Source: Candidatus Zhuqueibacterota bacterium (GTDB taxonomy: Bacteria; Zhuqueibacterota; Zhuqueibacteria; Residuimicrobiales; Krinioviventaceae). Taken from it: a stretch of DNA of 64,000 nucleotides. The notes under the pieces are model-generated. The model was not told where the DNA came from. It ran no database searches and was given only the letters and a program-made list of their open reading frames with translations. Positions 42,638 to 50,766 of the stretch are shown piece after piece. The stretch lies in contig JAFGKD010000087.1 of assembly GCA_016928775.1 (NCBI GenBank), positions 1-64,000 of the forward strand, given 5' to 3'. A program made the translations under genes and the position numbers. The stretch's first letter is position 1; each line of letters starts with the position of its first letter.

Positions 42638-43707
42638 TCGTGTGAACCAACGGGTTCGGACCAGACATGGTTAATCCCGTGCGCTCTCAATTCGTCGCTG
42701 AACGCCTGCATGGATTCGAATCCTCTCTCCAGGGTGCCATAGCCAAAAAAGAAGAGTTTGAATGTGCTGTTGAATTTTTCCGCATCTCGAAAAATGCCAT
42801 CAAATGAGGATTCAATGTTGGCTCGGCGTATACCACCGCTAAAGCCGGCGACAGACGCAAACAATTCCGGATGACCGAGGCCGATACGAAGCGCCTGACC
42901 AGCGCCCATGGATAGCCCGGCAATGGCGCGATGCTCACGATCCGCTATTGTTCTGAATTGATTGTCGATCATGGGGATCAAATCTTTTGTGACAAGATCA
43001 GAAAACAGGTTGTCATCACCTCTGGGCCGCTGTGGATTTTCAGCACCCGGCCGTGCAGCGTAGCCGTTATCCATCACAATGATCATTGGCCTGGCTTTAT
43101 CTTCGGCGATCAAATTATCGAGGATAAAATTGGCTTTACCCTGCATGGTCCAACCGAGCTCGCTTTCGCCGGCCCCATGTTGAAGATAAAGAACCGGGTA
43201 GCGAACGGTCGTATCCGCATCATAGTTGGGTGGTGTATAGACAAGGCACTTGCGAAAGGTCTGCGTTGTTTTGGCAACGTACCAAAATAAACGAACCTCG
43301 CCATGCGGGACATCTTTGGGCAGATAAAAATCCAGGTTGGCATCCGGCACCTCCAGGCAACTCGTCCATTTTCCCCAGCCAAAATAGAGGGGGGCGGCCG
43401 GATCGGAGACCCGTGCGCCGTTTATGTCAAATTCATAATAATGCAATCCCGGACGACAGGATTCTGTGGTGACGGACCAATCCCCCCCGCTGTTCTTTGT
43501 CATTTGGTACTCGGGCGCCCCGAGCGCAGCAGAGTCGCTCAAGTTGATCACCTTGACATATGATGCGTCCGGTGCGTGGATTTGAAACGTGACTCGATTA
43601 TCCGCACTCAACGTCGGCCCCTTCATGAGCTGTGCCCACCCGATTGATGAAAAAAGAACGAGACTAAAAATAAAAAATAGAGCAAAACGGCAAAATTTGT
43701 TCAGCAT
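42583..43707 (-). CDS. Secreted esterase D-like enzyme (feruloyl/acetyl esterase type)
   Basis: A 374-residue enzyme. A signal peptide (FALFFIFSLVLFSSIGWA) is followed by an early-set/CBM48-like domain (RVTFQIHAPDASYVKV, HYYEFDING). The alpha/beta-hydrolase domain of the esterase D/XynZ type shows YLQHGAGESELGW, the nucleophile in IAGLSMGAGQAL and the His in GSHEWQVWRVHLY. It should remove ferulic, acetyl or related acyl groups from a polysaccharide. The start MLNKFCRF at 43707 precedes the signal; the longer frame upstream is rejected. A perfect minus-strand TATAAT lies at 43762-43757 but without a good -35. Confidence 0.83.
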   Translation of the reverse strand: MLNKFCRFALFFIFSLVLFSSIGWAQLMKGPTLSADNRVTFQIHAPDASYVKVINLSDSAALGAPEYQMTKNSGGDWSVTTESCRPGLHYYEFDINGARVSDPAAPLYFGWGKWTSCLEVPDANLDFYLPKDVPHGEVRLFWYVAKTTQTFRKCLVYTPPNYDADTTVRYPVLYLQHGAGESELGWTMQGKANFILDNLIAEDKARPMIIVMDNGYAARPGAENPQRPRGDDNLFSDLVTKDLIPMIDNQFRTIADREHRAIAGLSMGAGQALRIGLGHPELFASVAGFSGGIRRANIESSFDGIFRDAEKFNSTFKLFFFGYGTLERGFESMQAFSDELRAHGINHVWSEPVGSHEWQVWRVHLYECAQHLFQ

Positions 43708-43887
43708 GCTAACACCCTGTTTCGAACTTTTTTTGATGCCCGCCCTTTGACTATTGATTATAAAACAAGCAATAGACAAGTTCTTTAAAACGATGGTAAA
43801 ATAATGATAAATGTTTTATCGATCAATTAATAATTTTAATGGCTATTTATAAATTCAGAAATGTTGAACGTCATGCGAACATGATAC

Positions 43888-43916
43888 TTGATTTCATGCG
43901 GGGTATGACTTAAATT
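43888..43916 (+). promoter_or_regulatory. Candidate promoter of the decayed GH2/URO-D pair
   Basis: TTGATT (43888-43893), 17 nt, and TAAATT (43911-43916) lie about 60 nt before the ATG at 43979. The AT-rich region 43708-43978 is a divergent control region for the esterase and this pair. Confidence 0.5.
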
Positions 43917-43978
43917 GTTAAACCGATTTGTTTTCACCTCCTTGATTTGTATGCGTACCGTGCAGGAAAGTACGTTAA

Positions 43979-45432
43979 ATGAAAAGAATACCAGTTATTG
44001 TCCTCCTTAAGCTACTGCTTCTGAGCTGTTCTGAATTTGAGCAATCAACAATATATGTGGATCAGGTATCACAGCCGCGCATCTGTCTAAACGGTGTTTG
44101 GAAAGTGACAACTCATCCTCCTGCTGCCTTTTGGAGCGATACAACGCGATTCGATGCCTGGCAGGACATACGTGTGCCGGGCGAGTGCGCCATGCAAGGC
44201 ATCCCGATAAAGCACGATGAACCCTTTGTTTATAAAACCAATGTGCTCATTCCAAACGATTATTCGGGCAAGAGCATATTTTTACAATTTGATGGTGTTT
44301 ACAGCTTTGCTCGAGTTTGGGCGAACGGCAATAGAGTTCGCGAACATCACGGTGGATTTACGCGCTGGCAATGTGATATCACGCCATTCGTGCAAGCTGG
44401 CAAGGCCGCTATTATTACAGTTGAGGTCACAGATCGAATTGATGATATTTCCTGCGCAAGCGGCTATGCCAAGCACCGAATCGGTGGGATTCTGCGAGAC
44501 GTCCACCTATTGGCCCTGCCCAAAAATTTTCCACATTCGATATCTATTACCGCCGATCTGGACGACGAATACAAACATGCCATGCTCTGTGTTTCCGGTA
44601 AACTTGAAAGTCCGGCTGCAGACAGCCGCATTGAGTTGGAGCTAATTGATGACCAAGGACAAAGCATAAAACTGAATAATCCTGTCTTTGAGCTCGATGG
44701 CTCAACCTTCTTTTCCATTCAAAACAGCATAAAAAATCCGCGGTTATGGGATGCGGAACATCCTATACCTGGCGGCTTGAAAATATGTCATGGACGATGA
44801 AAGATGATACGTTATTTACAGTCGAAATAAGCGGTCATGCTGACGAGTTTCCATTTGTTTTCACCATCGCAGTCAATGGCAACGCCGAAATTCGAATCGA
44901 CTCCAAAATTTTGCATCATTTCAAATCCGCGGCCGAGACTGGTATCTGCTTTTTTGTATCGGATCAACTTGATCGATCAAGTTGGGAGAGGCAATCGTAC
45001 TGGAGTTATTACCCCGAAGGTCATCTCGGCAGATCTCGGGGCACAGCCTTCAAGTTCAGTGAGAAAGCGGAACAGGAACAATACAGAAAATCACCTCCAG
45101 GCAGGTGGGAAGTGGATGTGCGGGATTTTTACCTGTTTGATGTAAATCAAGGATTTGCGCCGCTGCCCGTCACGCGTGATTTTCGTTCAACAAAAATGAA
45201 CATCTTGAGGTATACTTTAGCGAACCGAAAGACGCATGTCGGGCTAGAAATAATCAGCGATGGTCACCTGGCCTGCCGCACCAGCTTGATTGATAAATGT
45301 TCTGCAAAATTATCCGTTTTCGAATATATTTGTTATCCAGACCTGGACTGGGGCAATTATGAGGGCGATACCGGGATTGCCAATCCGCTTCAATCACACC
45401 TCGTGCTCAGACTCGTTCAAATGGAAGATTAG
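43979..45432 (+). pseudogene. Internally deleted GH2-family glycoside hydrolase
   Basis: The first frame (43979-44800) encodes a lipoprotein signal (LKLLLLSCS) and a complete GH2 sugar-binding domain (GVWKVTTHP, IRVPGECAMQ, LQFDGVYSFARVWANG, HRIGGILRDVHL), running to NPRLWDAEHP where the Ig-like domain should continue. A different frame (from about 44770 to 45432) then encodes a C-terminal beta-sandwich typical of the ends of GH2 beta-galactosidase-like enzymes (SYWSYYPEGHLGRSRGTAF). The whole TIM barrel, some 400 or more residues with both catalytic Glu, is missing, and the join is out of frame. It cannot be an active enzyme. Confidence 0.8.
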
Positions 45433-45433
45433 C

Positions 45434-46334
45434 ATGAATTCAAAAGAACGCTTGCAAAAAAACCTTCGCTTTATCCAAACTGATCGTCCGCCGATTTTCG
45501 CATCATTTACCGCACAGGCGGCGGAAAAACTGTATCGATACTTTGGTATGGAACCGCAGAAACCGCTGGATTCGCCGCTGAGTTCACTGCGCATCTCTTT
45601 TCAGGATTTGCTGATCAAGCTGGGCGCTGATTGTCTATGTGTTGCCGCCTGTGCTCCAGATAATACACCCACGACTCAAAGCGTGGACGGATTGAGCATC
45701 AACGAATGGGGAATCGGGACGCGCAGCACCGGTTTGTACGACGAATTTGCGCTTTTCCCGCTGTCTCATGCCGAAAGCAAAAAAGACATAGAGCAGTACT
45801 CTTTCCCCGATCCGAATGCGCCAGGACGATTCCGCTTTGCCGAACAGACGGTCAAACAATCTTGAGGTGGATGTGCTGTGGTGCGGTGATGATTTTGGAT
45901 CACAAAGTGGATTGATGTTGAGTCCCGAGCTGTTTGATAAATATTTTGCTCCCAGAATAAATTATATGTTCGACGAATTTTCGCAGACCAATCCTGATAT
46001 CAAGCTGGCCGGGCATAGCTGCGGATCAGTGATTGATCTGATCCCAAGTTTTATCGATCTTGGATTGGATATCCTCAATCCCATTCAGCCGCTGGCAGCA
46101 GTTATGGATCCGCGGTGGCTCAAGGACACCTACGGAGATAAATTGACCTTTTTTGACGGCATTTGCGTGCAGGAGCTGCTACCAAATGGCACAGTAGCTG
46201 AGATTAATAAAGAGGTCAAACGAAGAATCAAGATTCTTGGTGAGAACGGCGGCTACATTGTTGCGCCCGCACACAACATTCAAGATGACACACCGGTTGA
46301 GAATAGCCTGGCATTTTTTGAGGCGTGCCGATAA
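45434..46334 (+). pseudogene. Internally deleted uroporphyrinogen decarboxylase-like (HemE-like) gene
   Basis: It starts 1 nt after the GH2 remnant. The first frame (to 45865) gives MNSKERLQKNLRFIQTDRPP, then INEWGIGTRST and FPDPNAPGRF, the N-terminal half of URO-D-like proteins found in sugar-utilisation loci. From about 45865 a second frame gives VDVLWCGDDFGSQSGLMLSP, KLAGHSCGSV and ILNPIQPLAA, the C-terminal half. About 85 residues between FPDP and WCGDDFG that relatives possess are missing, and the frame is broken. Relatives are probably corrinoid methyltransferases or of unknown function rather than haem enzymes. It is non-functional as it stands. Confidence 0.78.
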
Positions 46335-46393
46335 AAGCAAAGACTCTCTCTGCTGTCGAATTGGCACACCTTTCTCCGCTCCAGCCGGGCACA

Positions 46394-48580
46394 TCACAAA
46401 TCAATAATGTAAAGTCCATTGGCATCCAGACTCACGTCTATGGCCTTGCCGTTCGCATCAAATACTTTTGTATTTTCCATTTGGTTTTTATTATTAATGA
46501 CAACAAGTTTATGATTCGCCGGATAATAAGCACAATCCGTGTTCACGTTGCTGCACGTCCACGGCCCGAAATTTTGTTCTTGTCCGGCGGTCCAATAGAG
46601 AGAACGGTGCAAGAGGCGGGTGTTGTACGGCGCGAATCGAAATCCGGATAAATAAACCGAACGCCCCGCGCCACATTTTTTCACGGCAATTGTCGGAGAG
46701 TTCTCTTTTTCTGCAAGAACGGTTGTGTTTTTGTCAACAATGAAAATATTGTCGATATCTGTGCCAAAATCGATCCCCTCGTTGATATCTTTAAAGATAA
46801 AATGATTTTTGCCAAAGACGCTGTAGGTCCGCTTATTTTTATTCAACGTTACGCCAATTTCGCGATCAACACCCAACAGGTGCGATAATTGGAAATATTG
46901 ACTCGAATGTTGAGCGGCTGATGGCTCGCCGATGCCAATGAATCCACCACCATTCGCAACCCACTCGGTGATCGCCTCGATGATCTTTTCGTTTTTCCAG
47001 TGATCTCCGCCAGACCATGCGGTTCCAACTTTACCGGCATTAAGAATGACATCCACATCCTCAGGAATGCCGTTGTTCATAATGTCCGTGAAACTGATAA
47101 AAGTGACCTCAACCGGCAAACCGGCCAATGATTCGGTCACTTCATAAAGCTCCATCCCGGGGATAAAATGACCGACGTAGACCCAGGAGCGCAGTGATCC
47201 CCACGCCGTGAGCACGGCCACTTTGACGGGTGCAGTATACGGTCTGCCAACCGCATGAAATTGTTTCAGCGTACGGAACTCACCGGTGATTCGCTCGATC
47301 TCCTCCACAAAATCCGGGAAATCCTGCACAAGGTGCAAATAGCCGCCGAGACCGATTCGATCAATTGGCGCCCGGAGCAAGCCACGCCGGATATAGGCCC
47401 AAAATCTTTTGGCATCCAGCGTCGGATCACCACCCTCCATAAAGGTAGGCTCGCCCTTGAGGCCGGTTGGAAACAAGTAGGGATGCAAGCGTAGCTCTGT
47501 TGTTTTGACGCCACGCACGCCCGCGCACAACCGGACTTCAAAAGCGTTAAACACGCATTTAATAAGACCGTCGAATCCCAGCTCCTTGAATTGTTTGCCA
47601 TACGGCTCGGTGCCAACCCAGTGGTCATCATAGAACATATAGGCAGTCTTGTTGGCGGCATGAATTAGATCGATGCACTTGCGGCCAAATTGAATGACAA
47701 ACTCGTTCATAAAATCCATCCAATCCAGGAGGCGTTCGGATGGGACATTGTGACTGGAACAATAGGCGCCACCATTGACAAAATCTTCGCTGGTCATTTC
47801 ATAACCACGGGATTTGGCGTAAAGTGTCATAGCGTACGGACTGACGGTCATTTCATACGAGCCCCAATCCGAGTAGATGAATCGTTGCATAGCCGGATCG
47901 CCCCAGAACCAGGCAAAATTGTAAAAAAGGGAAGTGAAACGCACAATTTTGGTTTTCGGGTGATCGTCCAGCCACTTTTGCAAATAGCTGAGCATAAATT
48001 CTTGTGTTTCCGGGTAAATCGGATCCACCGGCATTTGATGCTCCCGGTCGCCCCAATCATTGGTGATGTGGTTGTACATGGAAATGGCTTCCCAGATGCG
48101 ATAGACCAAAAAGTTTACCGTGATCTTGTGCCACTTTTTTACATCTTTAACTTTTACTGTGCCAGTCGCCGAGTCAAAAAACCACCGATCTTTCGGGATT
48201 TCTTCACCTGTTGTCCGGTCAAAAACCTGCCACCATCGCCTGGGATCGTCCTTGGCATTCACCTCGAATTGCTCGCGGAAAAAACCGCTGAGCAAATCGA
48301 TCTCGACCGTCTCCTGTTGCGCGATCACCGGATAGCTCATCAGGTAATTCTGCTGCAGTTTGTCCCGGTGTGACTTGGCCCAGTCGTTATCGGCTCTGAC
48401 CAGACAAATTGTCGAGTAAATATCATAGTCGGCTGAAATAATTGCCTCGGATAGCACTGTGCCGTCGCTGTCTCGAATGGCATCCGCGCCCCACTTTTCA
48501 GCCAGTTCGAGGGTCAAATCTTCGTACCCGGCTTCACCGGGGAGGGTAAAACCACCTCTGCTCATTATTTTGTCTGCCAT
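46394..48580 (-). CDS. GH112 galacto-N-biose/lacto-N-biose phosphorylase
   Basis: A 728-residue cytoplasmic enzyme of normal family length. Motifs are GGFTLPGEAGYEDLTLEL, WGADAIRDSDGTVLSE, MFYDDHWVGTEPYG (the Asp of the DDHW part corresponds to the general acid known in the Bifidobacterium enzyme) and GGDPTLDAKRFW. It phosphorolyses beta-1,3-linked galactosyl-N-acetylhexosamine (or galactosyl-rhamnose in some relatives) to galactose 1-phosphate plus the second sugar. It has no signal peptide, so the disaccharide must be imported, plausibly by the SSS symporter encoded upstream. It converges on the URO-D remnant. Confidence 0.92.
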   Translation of the reverse strand: MADKIMSRGGFTLPGEAGYEDLTLELAEKWGADAIRDSDGTVLSEAIISADYDIYSTICLVRADNDWAKSHRDKLQQNYLMSYPVIAQQETVEIDLLSGFFREQFEVNAKDDPRRWWQVFDRTTGEEIPKDRWFFDSATGTVKVKDVKKWHKITVNFLVYRIWEAISMYNHITNDWGDREHQMPVDPIYPETQEFMLSYLQKWLDDHPKTKIVRFTSLFYNFAWFWGDPAMQRFIYSDWGSYEMTVSPYAMTLYAKSRGYEMTSEDFVNGGAYCSSHNVPSERLLDWMDFMNEFVIQFGRKCIDLIHAANKTAYMFYDDHWVGTEPYGKQFKELGFDGLIKCVFNAFEVRLCAGVRGVKTTELRLHPYLFPTGLKGEPTFMEGGDPTLDAKRFWAYIRRGLLRAPIDRIGLGGYLHLVQDFPDFVEEIERITGEFRTLKQFHAVGRPYTAPVKVAVLTAWGSLRSWVYVGHFIPGMELYEVTESLAGLPVEVTFISFTDIMNNGIPEDVDVILNAGKVGTAWSGGDHWKNEKIIEAITEWVANGGGFIGIGEPSAAQHSSQYFQLSHLLGVDREIGVTLNKNKRTYSVFGKNHFIFKDINEGIDFGTDIDNIFIVDKNTTVLAEKENSPTIAVKKCGAGRSVYLSGFRFAPYNTRLLHRSLYWTAGQEQNFGPWTCSNVNTDCAYYPANHKLVVINNKNQMENTKVFDANGKAIDVSLDANGLYIIDL

Positions 48581-48630
48581 GTCAACCTTTCAAGTATTCG
48601 TTCACCCTCAAACTGGACTTTTTCCGCTTC

Positions 48631-48702
48631 TTACACGCTGAAGATATGGCCCAATGGCGGTTCAATGACATCCATATAAAACGGTCCCTGGCGCATTTTC
48701 AT
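48631..48702 (-). CDS. Small 23-residue frame coupled to the symporter gene
   Basis: The start ATG overlaps the symporter stop as ATGA (48702-48699). The peptide reads MKMRQGPFYMDVIEPPLGHI plus three residues before a TAA at 48631-48633. The composition is protein-like and the junction is of the type used by genuine coupled genes in this window. It could be a small protein or the 5' remnant of a gene whose remainder was deleted, as happened to several neighbours. No family is recognised. Confidence 0.3.
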   Translation of the reverse strand: MKMRQGPFYMDVIEPPLGHIFSV

Positions 48703-50147
48703 TCCGAATTCTCGCGTCGCGAGATCAGCATTAATCCCAAAATGGTCAAACATCCATTGACCAATAAAATTTCGAAACCAAATTTATAGCCGTTCAGCAA
48801 GGCCTCGGAATAAAAATACAGCAATACACAAATGGTCGGGGCCAGGACGGCGATGAGCGGCACCCATTTGTCCTTTACGTTCTTGCGGGTAAACATGCCA
48901 AAAATAAACAATCCCAAAAGTGGGCCGTAAGTATAACCCGACACGCGGATGAAGGAGTTAATCAAACTGTCGTTGTTCAGCGCATGGAATATTGTGATAA
49001 CGACAAATATCAGCAATGAAAAACAGAGATGGACCAGAGTCCGTTTTCGTGTTGAAATCGTTTTCCCCTCTTTCGTGTATCCTAAAAAGTCCACACAAAA
49101 AGATGTCGTGAGACCGGCGAGAGCGGAATCGGCGCTGGAATAGGCGGCTGCGGCAATTCCTAATAAAAAAACAATACCGGTAAATAGATGCAGATGATTC
49201 AAGGCGAGTAAAGGATACAACTCATCGGTTTGTTTTGGGATGGCAATTCCCTTTTCAGCCGCAAACATATAGAGCAGCAAACCAAGTATCAGAAAAATCA
49301 TGTTGACAAAAAGTAAAGCGCTGCCGAACCAGAACATATTCTTTTTCGCATCTTTTAAGGTCGGACAGGTTAAATGCTTTTGCATGATGCTTTGATCCAG
49401 GCCATTGGTGATAATTGTCAAAAACATACCGGTGAAAAAGAGTTTGAAGAAATTTCGATCACTTGTCCAGTTCCAGACAAATGTTTTGGACAAGGGGCTC
49501 GCCGTCACCGATGAGAGGAGTGCACCAAACGTCAAATTTAATTCACCCGAAATGATGAGGATCGTGGCAATAGCGGCCATTATCAAAAGGGCTGTTTGAA
49601 GGGTATCGGTCACCACAATCGTTTTTATTCCTCCACGGTAGGTATAAAGCCAGATGAGCAAAAGCGTCACCAGGGCGGATACTTGAAAAGGGATGCTGTA
49701 CGCATCGAAAAAAGCGACTTGCAGCACAGTGGTCATGAGGAAAAGCTTGAATGCGGCGGTCATCGTTTGCGAGAGCAGAAAGAGTGCTGCCGCTGTTTTA
49801 TAAGACCAAAAGCCAAATCGCTGCTCGACGTACCTGTAAATGGAGACCAGCTTCAGCCGATAATATAAAGGAAGCAGTACGGTGGCAATTATAAATATAC
49901 CGGCGCTAAATCCCATCACTAACTGGAAATAGGTAAACTGCGAATTGCCAACTTCTCCGGGAACGGAAATAAAGGTGAGTCCGGATAATGCCACGCCAAC
50001 CATGCCAAAAGCCACTAAAATCCAGTTTGATTTTTTGTCTGCTGTAAAAAATGTATTTTCACTTGTATGGCGCGTTGTAAACATGGAGATGATCCACAAC
50101 AGAAAAAAATAGGCAACAACAACGGTGATAGCCAGATTTGCACTCAT
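48699..50147 (-). CDS. Sodium:solute symporter (SSS family, SGLT-like)
   Basis: A 482-residue polytopic protein with about 13 helices. Family signatures are DKKSNWILVAFGMVGVALSG, QRFGFWSYKTAAALFLLSQT, the conserved YTYRGGIKTIVVTDTLQ and GIAAAAYSSADSALAGLTTS. These are the sodium-binding and sugar-binding regions of the SLC5-like fold. In glycan-utilisation operons such carriers import mono- or disaccharides. Given the next gene (GH112 phosphorylase), a galactosyl disaccharide is a reasonable but unproven substrate. It follows the sulfatase remnant by 41 nt. Confidence 0.88.
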   Translation of the reverse strand: MSANLAITVVVAYFFLLWIISMFTTRHTSENTFFTADKKSNWILVAFGMVGVALSGLTFISVPGEVGNSQFTYFQLVMGFSAGIFIIATVLLPLYYRLKLVSIYRYVEQRFGFWSYKTAAALFLLSQTMTAAFKLFLMTTVLQVAFFDAYSIPFQVSALVTLLLIWLYTYRGGIKTIVVTDTLQTALLIMAAIATILIISGELNLTFGALLSSVTASPLSKTFVWNWTSDRNFFKLFFTGMFLTIITNGLDQSIMQKHLTCPTLKDAKKNMFWFGSALLFVNMIFLILGLLLYMFAAEKGIAIPKQTDELYPLLALNHLHLFTGIVFLLGIAAAAYSSADSALAGLTTSFCVDFLGYTKEGKTISTRKRTLVHLCFSLLIFVVITIFHALNNDSLINSFIRVSGYTYGPLLGLFIFGMFTRKNVKDKWVPLIAVLAPTICVLLYFYSEALLNGYKFGFEILLVNGCLTILGLMLISRRENSE

Positions 50148-50188
50148 CTCGTATCCTTTAACGACTAGGCTTGTTTCGCGAATAAAGT

Positions 50189-50715
50189 TTAGGGCTCAAT
50201 GATTGTTCTCAAACTTTGTCCATGGCGTATCGGCAACATCGGAATGCCTGCGACCTCGCAAAATGTTGGCAGAACATCCAGTTGGGAGATAAGATGAGAC
50301 GAATCCACGCGACCGGCTGGAATTCTTTTCGGCCATCGGATGATAAAGGGAATGCGCACTGCTTCCTCATACAGACTCAATTTGGCTGTACAGCGATGCG
50401 ACGCCACGCCATCGCCGTGATCGCTGGTGAAGAGGACGAGGGTGTTATCAGCCAGGCCGCTTGCGTCAAGCGCTTGCAGCACGCGATCGATTTCTGCATC
50501 AACGCGCTCGGTCATGCGATAGTAATTCCACAAATAGGCGCGCCATTCAGACTCGCCCCAATCGCGCGATAACAGCAGCTCATGGCGCGGCAGGTCTGCT
50601 GATCCGCAAAGATGAACAGGATATTTGGTTTGTTGGGGGATTTGCCGGAACAACTTGCCAACACGCCGGCCGTGGCAAGCGTACTTGCCTTGAGAAAAGT
50701 TCTGCGGTTGAGCAT
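50189..50715 (-). pseudogene. Internally deleted and truncated sulfatase
   Basis: The 5' frame from 50715 encodes a Tat signal (MLNRRTFLKASTLATAGV) and the sulfatase start NKPNILFIFADQQTCRAMSC. Within a few codons the sequence jumps, in another frame, to the late part of a sulfatase: SEWRAYLWNYYRMTERVD, LVLFTSDHGDG, LYEEAVRIPFIIRWP and QLDVLPTFCEVAGI. It then stops at IIEP. The roughly 230 intervening residues, including the CxPxR formylglycine site, are gone, as is the C-terminal subdomain. It lies between the GH106 and symporter genes in the operon. It cannot be a working sulfatase. Confidence 0.82.
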
Positions 50716-50766
50716 TTTGGTTGTCCTCCTTTTTACGCCAGTGGCCGCGAAAAAACATTGCTTGTC

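Noticed and set aside
43979..46334. Programmed frameshifting to explain the split GH2 and URO-D frames
   Set aside because: Whole structural blocks are missing at the joins, so a ribosomal shift would not restore a normal protein.
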